64,000 nucleotides of DNA, from positions 1 to 64,000 of the forward strand of contig JAAXHL010000065.1 in assembly GCA_012270865.1 (NCBI GenBank), read 5' to 3'. A model generated the notes under the pieces. It was given only the letters and a program-made list of their open reading frames with translations, was not told the origin of the DNA and did no database searches. Each line of letters begins with the position of its first letter. Within the stretch, counting starts at the first letter, position 1. Shown here piece after piece: positions 43,387 to 50,697 of this stretch. This DNA is from Candidatus Poribacteria bacterium. Lineage in GTDB: Bacteria; Poribacteria; WGA-4E; WGA-3G. Made by a program: the position numbers and the translations under genes.

Positions 43387-44697
43387 CTATCCACTGAACC
43401 GCGAGCGGAGTGCCCATAACCCTTGTCCGGGTTCACTGATGTAGAAAAAGCGATTGGATCGGTGCGGTTGGACGTGGGGTGTGGGATCGTTGTTGAAACC
43501 GTCAATAAGTGTTTCGGGGTTGTATTTGGCGAGGACTTCTTTGACGGGTGCCCACTGGTAGCCGACAGATTCGATTTCGGTTTGGGTGAGATATTCCGTC
43601 GCATAAGTTACTTTGAAACGCCCCTCGGTACTGCCGTGAATCAGGTGTGCGGCGGCGGAGAGGTTCTCTTGCAATTCTGGGTTTTCGGAGACGGCGTTGA
43701 GTGTTGTGGGTGTACCGCGGTAACCGTATTTTCGGATGAGTCGGTCGATTTCTGCGTCCTCACCGAATTCTCGGACTCCGGGTGCGATGATAATCAACTC
43801 ACCGTCGTCTGCCATTGCCATGCGTGTACGGTAGATCGCCTTGTTGCCGAGCCACGTGCTTTTAAACTCCACCGGGTCCAAGTAGACGACCACTTTTGCC
43901 AAAGGTTCGTCTAAGAACGTCATATTGACGGCTCTGCTCAATTCGGCGGCGGTTTCAAAGGTTTGTGCGTCATCGCCGACGTAAAGTCCGCGCATCACGC
44001 GTTCTCCGGAGGTATCGGCATCCATGACGCTCATGACATATAGGATGCCGAGTTGTTTCAGGTAGTGTGCGTGTGCGTAGTTGAGTACGCTCCTGACAGA
44101 GGTGTCGGTTCGTCCCATGAGTCGCTCCATACCGTCTACGGCACCGAGGAAATGCGATTTATTGATGGTCTCGACCCCGCCTGTACCGATGAGGACGTTC
44201 TTAAATCCGTTGGCGATGCCGATGACTTCGTGTGGGATTACCTGTCCGACAGAGATGATGAGTTCGTAATCGCCTTCCACAAGGCGGCGATTTACAGCGA
44301 TAGGGATGCTATAGTCGAGTTTACCAGCCGAAACCTCTTGGATAAATTCAGATGGCACTTCACCGAAGTCGTGGAGTCCGGTACGCCAGTTGTGGACGTG
44401 GTATTTTGCCTTGGGCAGATCGCCGTACATTTCGGCAATCTGTGGTTCGGTCATCGGTGCGTGCGTACCGATAGCCGGGAGGATGTCAAAGGTTGTGCCG
44501 TCTGCGGTATCCCAAAGTTCGTAGAGGATTCGGGTGAGTTCGCCTGCGTTTGAGTGGAGGCGCGTTATGTCCGGCGGGATCACGAGGATCTTTTTCGGGA
44601 TCCCGCCCAACTTGAGGAGTGCTTCGTGTAGGAGTGCTCGTTTTTCTTCGGAGGCGATGACGGTGTTTTTTCCACCGTGGGCAATATAGGTCGCCAT
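43387..44697 (-). CDS. LarA-type nickel-pincer racemase family protein
   Basis: This is a 436-residue protein. LarA uses four residues to bind its nickel-pincer cofactor and act on lactate; the same pattern is present as H79, H156, K166 and H182, and the last three have exactly LarA's spacing (10 and 16). P-P-D-I-T-R matches the substrate Arg region. The family contains lactate and other 2-hydroxyacid racemases, so the substrate is open. No larB, larC or larE is in the window. It lies in a minus-strand run between the exported lectin-like protein and the PIN gene, with 15- and 21-base gaps. Confidence 0.85.
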   Translation of the reverse strand: MATYIAHGGKNTVIASEEKRALLHEALLKLGGIPKKILVIPPDITRLHSNAGELTRILYELWDTADGTTFDILPAIGTHAPMTEPQIAEMYGDLPKAKYHVHNWRTGLHDFGEVPSEFIQEVSAGKLDYSIPIAVNRRLVEGDYELIISVGQVIPHEVIGIANGFKNVLIGTGGVETINKSHFLGAVDGMERLMGRTDTSVRSVLNYAHAHYLKQLGILYVMSVMDADTSGERVMRGLYVGDDAQTFETAAELSRAVNMTFLDEPLAKVVVYLDPVEFKSTWLGNKAIYRTRMAMADDGELIIIAPGVREFGEDAEIDRLIRKYGYRGTPTTLNAVSENPELQENLSAAAHLIHGSTEGRFKVTYATEYLTQTEIESVGYQWAPVKEVLAKYNPETLIDGFNNDPTPHVQPHRSNRFFYISEPGQGLWALRSRFSG

Positions 44698-44712
44698 AAT
44701 TTTAATTTTCCT

Positions 44713-45492
44713 TTAATAGGCATCCTTAATCGCGCCCCAGGTCATACTGAGTTTATCCTGTGGTTCGACGGGTAGGACGAGGTCTTCGACAGAATCGCCG
44801 ATGAAGAGGTTATCGATGTAGACGAGTCCGTAGTTACCGAATTTACCGGTTTTGAAAGTTCCGTCTTCGCCTTCGGTTGCCGGATCGATTTTATCAAACG
44901 GCGTGTTATCTTTCCGTTCTTTCAACTTGAAGGTGAATTTGTCGCCTTCAAGAACGAGTTGTGCGCGATACCAGACTTCAGGATCGTTTTCCACCACTCC
45001 GGCTTGGACGAGCGCCCAACCGCCTTGCCGTTTGTAGAAATGATAATCTCGTCCACCTTGCCGCCGGTCACTGAGATAGAATTTTTCACCATCTTGGAAG
45101 CGGAAGACGACACCCATGTAGAAGTCATCAGGGAACATCATATCCCATTCAGCGACGTAATCGCTCCAAGCTGCGTCCCCGACGACATAGATGGAGCCGC
45201 CGACATCGTGCCGTGAGTCGTTAGATGGGTTATCAGCGGTCGATAAGACCTTATTACTTGCTTTTTTTGGGTCGGCGACGACTTTAGCGGTTGTTTTGCC
45301 GTCGTGTCCGACTTCCCATTTGCTTGGTTCCGCACCGATACTATCTTTCTCAAAGTCGTCATGGAACAGTAGCACTGCCGATGCTTGTATTGCTATACTG
45401 AGGCACAGCATGGATATGGCGATTTTGAGAGGTAGTTTAACCTTTTGAGAAACTTGGCTGTATCGAAAAAGAGATAGATATTTGGAAATCAT
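44713..45492 (-). CDS. Secreted concanavalin-like protein with K-L-S-M-T-W-type tail
   Basis: This 259-residue protein starts M-I-S-K-Y-L-S-L-F at 45492, with AAGGAG upstream; the frame extends up through the 22-base tandem repeats but has no ribosome site there. A long export signal ends near A-S-A-V. The body is a beta sandwich starting F-H-D-D-F-E-K-D-S-I-G, like the GH16/DUF1080 fold, without recognised catalytic residues. It ends V-E-P-Q-D-K-L-S-M-T-W-G-A-I-K, the sixth case of the shared tail. Its body is not LamG-like. Confidence 0.85.
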   Translation of the reverse strand: MISKYLSLFRYSQVSQKVKLPLKIAISMLCLSIAIQASAVLLFHDDFEKDSIGAEPSKWEVGHDGKTTAKVVADPKKASNKVLSTADNPSNDSRHDVGGSIYVVGDAAWSDYVAEWDMMFPDDFYMGVVFRFQDGEKFYLSDRRQGGRDYHFYKRQGGWALVQAGVVENDPEVWYRAQLVLEGDKFTFKLKERKDNTPFDKIDPATEGEDGTFKTGKFGNYGLVYIDNLFIGDSVEDLVLPVEPQDKLSMTWGAIKDAY

Positions 45493-45580
45493 TTTCTTCT
45501 CCTTATTGAAGTGGACCGAGGTTCGATGAAGATTGAATGAACATTTCGGTAATCGTTCATAATCGCCGTCATGACGGATT

Positions 45581-45676
45581 GCGAGCACAAGAACAGAAAA
45601 TCGCGAGCACAAGAACAGAAAATCGCGAGCACAAGAACAGAAAATCGCGAGCACAAGAACAGAAAATCGCGAGCAC
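45581..45676. repeat. Four 22-base tandem repeats plus partial copy
   Basis: Full copies start at 45581, 45603, 45625 and 45647 and are identical; each opens GCGAGCACAAGAACAG. A partial fifth copy at 45669 runs into GCGAGCACAGCTCGC, a near-palindrome that looks like the ancestor of the unit. Repeats are adjacent with no spacers, so this is not a CRISPR array. It lies just upstream of the secreted protein at 44713-45492 and 3' of the FAH gene. Confidence 0.85.
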
Positions 45677-45698
45677 AGCTCGCTCCTACCCTAAAAAG

Positions 45699-46451
45699 CT
45701 ACTGTGCGACGACTGGATTTTGCAGAACGCCGATGCCCTCAATCTCGATTTCGACGACATCACCGGCTTTTAAAGCAGTGGTTGTGCCGGGTGTGCCGGT
45801 AAAGATTGCATCCCCCGGTTCGAGCGTTATTGCTTGTGAGATGAAACTCACGATGGTTGTTACTGGAAAGATGAGGTCTGCGGTTGTCTGTTTCTGGACG
45901 ACTTCGCCGTTAATACGGGTTTCTAATTGTGCGTCGGTGTAATCGACATCCGTAGCGATGATGGGACCTATGGGTCCGAAGGTATCCGATGCTTTGGCGC
46001 GCCACCATTGTAAGTCGTTGCTCTGCCATGTGCGTGCGCTGACATCGTTGCCACAGGTCACGCCTAAAATGTTGGCGGCTGCTTCTTCTGGTGTCGCTTT
46101 TCGGGTCTGCTTTTTCATAATGACGACGAGTTCGCCTTCAGCATGTACATCATCGTCGCCGTCTGGTAATTCGATATTGCCGCCGGGGTTGTTAATACAG
46201 GAAGGCGTTTTGATGAAGATTTCGGGGTTCGTGGGTTCCGGGGCACCGTCTAAATGGCTCCGGTAATTCAAACCGACAGCTAACACCTTTGTCGGTGTTG
46301 TCGGTGCGAGGAGTTGGACATCCGCCAATGCGACGGTGTCGCCTGTTTCGCTATGTTCACCGAACGGGCACCCGGATAGCAGGCTCAGGCTCTCTCCTGA
46401 GACGATGCCATAACCGATTGTGCCGTTTAATTCATATCGTGCTAACTTCAT
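45699..46451 (-). CDS. Fumarylacetoacetate hydrolase (FAH) family protein
   Basis: This 250-residue protein has the family metal ligands E105-G-E107 (H-A-E-G-E) and D136 (G-N-D-V-S-A-R), plus G-L-N-Y-R-S-H and F-T-G-T-P-G. The length fits short bacterial FAH proteins, which hydrolyse acylpyruvates, decarboxylate oxaloacetate or act in sugar-acid degradation such as L-fucose breakdown. The GH95 fucosidase in the window makes that last option attractive, though no linkage is shown. AAGGAGA precedes the ATG. Confidence 0.9.
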   Translation of the reverse strand: MKLARYELNGTIGYGIVSGESLSLLSGCPFGEHSETGDTVALADVQLLAPTTPTKVLAVGLNYRSHLDGAPEPTNPEIFIKTPSCINNPGGNIELPDGDDDVHAEGELVVIMKKQTRKATPEEAAANILGVTCGNDVSARTWQSNDLQWWRAKASDTFGPIGPIIATDVDYTDAQLETRINGEVVQKQTTADLIFPVTTIVSFISQAITLEPGDAIFTGTPGTTTALKAGDVVEIEIEGIGVLQNPVVAQ

Positions 46452-46626
46452 AGTGTCTCCTTTGTGATTTTCTGAAATGTTATCGTGTGCGTCGTAAGTT
46501 GAAGGTTGGTATATTTTACCTTGTGTATAAATGTGCTGTCAATGTATTTCTTGGGGATGGCTGTCGGAGACCGTCAAGGGTCAGTGATTCGTATCAAAGT
46601 TGAAGGCATAGAGATGAAGGCGTAAT

Positions 46627-46655
46627 TTGACTTTATCCGCAAAATGTGGTATTAT
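46627..46655 (+). promoter_or_regulatory. Sigma70-type promoter upstream of argC
   Basis: TTGACT (46627-46632) and TATTAT (46650-46655) are 17 bases apart. Transcription would start near 46662, and the repeat at 46679-46762 would lie in the argC leader. This is the only structure in the 339-base divergent spacer 46452-46790 besides that repeat. Confidence 0.65.
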
Positions 46656-46678
46656 TCCTACATAATATATGACTCCGT

Positions 46679-46762
46679 TAGGATTTACGTGTTTTTTGAT
46701 TAGACGCTATATAATGGGTGGGGTTACAAACCCCGCCTGCAAGCGGATTCGTATGGATCCTA
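46679..46762. repeat. MITE-like remnant containing a GGGGTT-ACA-AACCCC hairpin
   Basis: The left end TAGGATTTACG and the right end CGTATGGATCCTA are a degenerate version of the AGGACTTACG ends seen at 54, 34830 and 40029. The perfect hairpin at 46720-46734 is identical in sequence to that at 2934-2948. Confidence 0.5.
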
Positions 46763-46790
46763 TTCGGAATAAAACATGCGGTGAATGTAA

Positions 46791-47837
46791 ATGATAAAAG
46801 TTGGAATTGTTGGTGCGTCGGGGTATAGCGGTAGCGAGTTGTTACGCTTTCTGGCGAACCACTCTGGCAAGCTGCAGGTAGTACTTTGTACGTCTGAAAC
46901 ATACTCGGGACAATGTGTTGAGAGTGTCCTTCCGAACCTTCGCGGTTTTCTATCCACCAAATTTGAAGCGTTGGATATTGAGTCCCTTAGGGATCGGGTA
47001 GATGTTGTTGTGCTTGCGGTTCCGCACAAGGTGGCGATGTCGTTTGCGCCGCAAATTCTGGCACAAGGTTTACGGGTTGTGGATTTCAGTGCGGACTATC
47101 GGCTCGGAGATGCGGACACTTATGAAGCGTGGTACCATGCTGAACATACAAGTGCTGAACTCATGCGACAGTCGGTCTATGGGTTGCCGGAACGGTATCG
47201 TGAGCAGATTCGGGATGCCCAATTGGTTGCGAATCCGGGGTGTTATCCGACAAGTGCGATACTTGCGGCGATGCCGTTAGTTGCGCAAGGTGCGGTGGAA
47301 TTGGATTCTATCATTGTTGACTCGAAATCAGGGATTTCGGGTGCCGGTCCGAAACCGAGCGAAAATACGCACTATCCGAATCGTGAGTCTAATGTTGTTG
47401 CTTATAATATCGGCGTGCATCGGCATACACCGGAGATTGAGCAGGAGTTAGGGGCTGTAGCGTCAGAAACCGAGGTGCGTGTGACATTTACACCACACCT
47501 TGTCCCGATGACGCGAGGCATTCTCAGCACTGTTTATATGCGTCTCACCGAGGAGATGTCCACTGAAGCAGCCCTCGGTGTATATTCAAGTTTTTACGAG
47601 AATGAGCCGTTCGTTCGGGTGCTTCCGCCGAGTGCGTACCCGCAGACCAAGTCCGTACTGGGCAGTAATTATTGTGATATCGGGTTGGAAGTGGATACAC
47701 GTACCCGCCGTGTCGTCGTCATGGCAGCGATTGACAACCTCGGTAAAGGTGCTGCCGGTGCTGTTGTGCAGAACCTTAACCTGATGTTCGGTTTCGATGA
47801 GACCGATGGGTTGAAAGTGCCGGGGATGATGCCTTAA
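46791..47837 (+). CDS. argC: N-acetyl-gamma-glutamyl-phosphate reductase
   Basis: This 348-residue enzyme performs the NADPH-dependent third step of arginine synthesis. G-A-S-G-Y-S-G-S-E-L (8-17) is the coenzyme motif and C151 in N-P-G-C-Y-P-T is the catalytic Cys. G-I-S-G-A-G-P and P-H-L-V-P-M-T-R-G-I complete the family pattern. Length and start are normal. It stands apart from other arg genes and is transcribed from its own promoter. Confidence 0.96.
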   Translation: MIKVGIVGASGYSGSELLRFLANHSGKLQVVLCTSETYSGQCVESVLPNLRGFLSTKFEALDIESLRDRVDVVVLAVPHKVAMSFAPQILAQGLRVVDFSADYRLGDADTYEAWYHAEHTSAELMRQSVYGLPERYREQIRDAQLVANPGCYPTSAILAAMPLVAQGAVELDSIIVDSKSGISGAGPKPSENTHYPNRESNVVAYNIGVHRHTPEIEQELGAVASETEVRVTFTPHLVPMTRGILSTVYMRLTEEMSTEAALGVYSSFYENEPFVRVLPPSAYPQTKSVLGSNYCDIGLEVDTRTRRVVVMAAIDNLGKGAAGAVVQNLNLMFGFDETDGLKVPGMMP

Positions 47838-47838
47838 T

Positions 47839-48139
47839 GGTTATAAGTTGTAAGTTAAGAGGTCTCCGAAGACTTTGTATTCCTTAGTAACCATTGTTAT
47901 CCAATTGAAATCAAAAGGGAACAAAGAGACGTGAGGGATCAGAAACCAGACGAATAACTTATAACTAACGTGAGTTTGATAAAAGTTGGACTTATGTAGC
48001 GTTCACTGTTAATTTACGCTGTATACGCCACAAACTAACAGTTTGTGCTACGATTCACGGTTCTGTGATGCGGAAATAGACCACGCAACCCATCCGAAAT
48101 GATTAATCAAACTGGCGTTATAACTAACAACTTATAACC
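47839..48139. repeat. Inverted-repeat element bounded by GGTTATAAGTTGT-type arms
   Basis: The outer arms 47839-47857 and 48121-48139 are inverted copies with one mismatch in 19. A further copy of the arm lies near 47955, and a hairpin CACAAACT-AAC-AGTTTGTG at 48029-48047 matches the one inside the MITE at 40029. It fills the 316-base space between argC and lpxB, and no gene is present. Confidence 0.6.
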
Positions 48140-48153
48140 ACTTGGAGATTATT

Positions 48154-49323
48154 GTGCCGAAAGTTATGATTGTTGCTGGGGAACCGTCTGGTGACTTGCA
48201 CGCCTCTCATGTTGTGCACCGACTTAAGATGCTTTGCCCCGACATAACGCTCTTCGGCATGGGTGGCGACCAGATGGAAGCGGCATCGGTGAAACTTGAT
48301 TTTCATATCCGAGATTCCGCTGTCATGGGTTTTGCTGATGTGGTCACTGTCCTTCCGATGTTCCTTCGGAAACAGGCGTATCTGAAGCGACGTATCCGTG
48401 AGGAGCGTCCGGATGTGCTTCTCCTTGTGGATTTTGCTGAGTTCAATATGCCGTTAGCCAAATTTGCTCGTGGGTGCGGGGTGTCGGTTGTCTATTACAT
48501 TCCGCCGAAAGCGTGGGCATGGCGTGCGGGTCGCGCGAAGAAACTGGCGGGATCGGCAGATGTTGTCGCTGCCATTTTCCCTTTTGAAGCGGAGTTTTAC
48601 CGGGATGCTGGTGCAAATGCGGAATTCGTTGGGCATCCGCTTGTCGATTTTGCAAAGACTTCGCTAACGGTGTGCGAGGCGCGAGAGCGTTTGGGTTTGT
48701 GTGATGCGGATGATCGAGACGCGCCTGTTATCGCGTTAATGCCGGGGAGCCGGCGTTCGGAAATTCGCCACATCCTACCGGTTATGCTGGAAGCCGCTGC
48801 GAACATTGCGGCGGTCTATCCGAAGGCGCGATGGATACTTCCGTTAGCACCCGGAATTTCACGTGAAAGTATTGCGGAACATCATAAGGGAAACCGAGTC
48901 ACCCATCCCGTACAGCCCCCGTCCATTGAGATTGTCGAAAATCAGACGTATACAGCGATGCGAGCGTCAACTCTGTTGTTGGTTACCTCCGGTACAGCGA
49001 CGCTTGAAGCCACATGTATCGGTACACCGATGATTATCCTTTTTCGGACAGCCTCCGTCAATTGGCATATCATCAAGAGGTTGACCCCACTGAATCGGAG
49101 CGGACTTCCGAACCTTATCGCTGGACGTGATATTGTTCCGGAATTGCTACAGACAGCGTTGACACCGGATGCTTTGACGGCGTTGGCACTCGATTTTCTG
49201 CGGCATCCAGAGAAACGTGAAGAACAGCGTGAGTCCCTTCAAGCAGTATATGCGCAGCTTGGAGCAGCAGGTGCTGCTGAACGCACTGCTGAGTTGGTTT
49301 TTTTGCATATTCGCCGGGCGTGA
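48154..49323 (+). CDS. lpxB: Lipid-A-disaccharide synthase
   Basis: This 389-residue GT19 glycosyltransferase joins UDP-2,3-diacylglucosamine and lipid X at the inner membrane in lipid A synthesis. The sequence opens P-K-V-M-I-V-A-G-E-P-S-G-D-L-H-A and contains G-M-G-G-D-Q-M, L-L-V-D-F-A-E-F-N, Y-Y-I-P-P-K-A-W-A-W and the donor region L-L-V-T-S-G-T-A-T-L-E. GTG at 48154 is chosen since GGAG lies six bases upstream. It precedes lpxK, which supports a Gram-negative outer membrane. Confidence 0.95.
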   Translation: MPKVMIVAGEPSGDLHASHVVHRLKMLCPDITLFGMGGDQMEAASVKLDFHIRDSAVMGFADVVTVLPMFLRKQAYLKRRIREERPDVLLLVDFAEFNMPLAKFARGCGVSVVYYIPPKAWAWRAGRAKKLAGSADVVAAIFPFEAEFYRDAGANAEFVGHPLVDFAKTSLTVCEARERLGLCDADDRDAPVIALMPGSRRSEIRHILPVMLEAAANIAAVYPKARWILPLAPGISRESIAEHHKGNRVTHPVQPPSIEIVENQTYTAMRASTLLLVTSGTATLEATCIGTPMIILFRTASVNWHIIKRLTPLNRSGLPNLIAGRDIVPELLQTALTPDALTALALDFLRHPEKREEQRESLQAVYAQLGAAGAAERTAELVFLHIRRA

Positions 49324-49410
49324 ATGTGGACCGTTGGTAGGATAACAGTTTTCGCTTAAGACCCGCACGCGCCGTTGTTGCGTGCTGCCGGCAGTTATGA
49401 ACAACTTCTA

Positions 49411-50640
49411 ATGAAACTCACACACGCTTTCGACCTTGCCACGTTCCAGAAAAGGCTTCTTGCCAGTCCTATACGCTTCTTATTAATTCCCCTGAGTTGG
49501 TTATATGGTTTAGTCGTTTGGATACGGAACTGGCTTTATGCGGTTGGTGTGTTTAAAGCGCGCAAGTTGCCGTGTCGAGTGATTAGTGTCGGTAATATCG
49601 CTGTTGGTGGAACGGGAAAGACCCCTGCTGTTATTGCTATTGCGAAACGTCTTCAGGAGAAGGGTGTCCGTGTCGCTATTTTGCTGCGCGGGTATAAACG
49701 TACGTCTCGCGAGCAGGTAACGGTCGTCTCAGACGGTGAACGGGTGCGTGCCACCTTAAAAGAGAGCGGCGATGAAGCGTATATGTTGGCGAGGCATCTC
49801 AACGGTATTCCGATTGTCGTCGGTCGTCAACGGTATCAGGCGGGCCGGGTTGCCCTTGAACGTTTTGATGTGGATGTCCTGCTTCTTGATGATGGGTTCC
49901 AACACCGGCAGCTTGCGCGTGATGTCGATATTCTTACCGTGCCTGCGTATTCAGTTGCGTCCGAACATCCTTTGAGAAATAGAGCGAAATTATTACCTGC
50001 GGGGACCTTGCGCGAACCTTGGACGGCTCTCCGACGTGCGGATATTATCCTGTTGACGCATACAGACGCAGAAGAAGTTACCAGTTACCAGTTACCAGTT
50101 ACCAGAAAGAGGACTCTTAACTTTGACCGAGAACGCGCGCATATTCTTAAACATCGGAAATCGCGTTCTCGGTCAACACTGGCCACTGGCCACCGGAAAC
50201 TGGTCCAGCGGTTCGCACCGAACGCGCTGATTTTGGCGAGTGTCCACCAACCTGTGCGTCTCTATCCGTTAGCTCCGAAACAAGGTTTTGAGGTGTCGGA
50301 GTCTCTCCACGTTGAGGAGACACTTGAAGGGAAACGGATTCTTGCTGTCTGCGGGATAGGAGACCCAGATGCGTTTGTTTCAACACTTCAGCGATATTCG
50401 CCAGAGCATGTGGCACTGTTGGCGTTCTCGGATCATCACGTTTATACTGAGCGAGACATCGCGGAGATAGATGCCGCGTTTAAGACATCGCGATCGGATC
50501 TGATTGTCACAACACAGAAGGATGAACAGAAGTTGGTGGGACTTGTGGCGGATCGGGAATTTGTGATAATCGTCCTTGAGATCGCTTTGGTTATTAAGGA
50601 CGGGGTTGAGAAGTTTGATGAGGTGTTGTTGGGTTGTTAA
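49411..50640 (+). CDS. lpxK: Tetraacyldisaccharide 4'-kinase carrying an in-frame repeat insertion
   Basis: This 409-residue kinase phosphorylates the 4' position of the lipid A disaccharide. The P-loop is G-G-T-G-K-T near residues 66-71, after V-I-S-V-G-N-I-A-V; L-L-L-D-D-G-F-Q-H-R is the family motif. About 42 residues (223-264, rich in Arg, Lys and Ser) are coded by a palindromic repeat and are not expected in the family, so the protein is longer than the usual 330-350. The frame is intact across it. Alternative TTG starts exist just upstream at 49375; the ATG has a weak ribosome site. Confidence 0.9.
   Translation: MKLTHAFDLATFQKRLLASPIRFLLIPLSWLYGLVVWIRNWLYAVGVFKARKLPCRVISVGNIAVGGTGKTPAVIAIAKRLQEKGVRVAILLRGYKRTSREQVTVVSDGERVRATLKESGDEAYMLARHLNGIPIVVGRQRYQAGRVALERFDVDVLLLDDGFQHRQLARDVDILTVPAYSVASEHPLRNRAKLLPAGTLREPWTALRRADIILLTHTDAEEVTSYQLPVTRKRTLNFDRERAHILKHRKSRSRSTLATGHRKLVQRFAPNALILASVHQPVRLYPLAPKQGFEVSESLHVEETLEGKRILAVCGIGDPDAFVSTLQRYSPEHVALLAFSDHHVYTERDIAEIDAAFKTSRSDLIVTTQKDEQKLVGLVADREFVIIVLEIALVIKDGVEKFDEVLLGC
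50077..50202. repeat. Palindromic repeat inserted in frame within lpxK
   Basis: The left arm has four AGTTACC units, then CTTTGACCGAGAACGCG; the right arm has CGCGTTCTCGGTCAA and the inverted CACTGGCCACTGG-type units. The length, about 126 bases, is a multiple of three, so lpxK stays open. It belongs to the heptamer-arm family that otherwise lies between genes. Confidence 0.7.
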
Positions 50641-50697
50641 TCTTTGGGTTTCGGTGCGGTTGGGAAACCGCACCTACCGAGTCTGGGAGAACAGGAA

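Noticed and set aside
45581..45676. CRISPR-like array
   Set aside because: The units are identical and directly adjacent with no spacers, and no cas gene is present.
45537..45773. Plus-strand frame across the 22-base repeats
   Set aside because: It only translates the tandem repeat (R-E-H-K-N-R-K units) and has no ribosome site.
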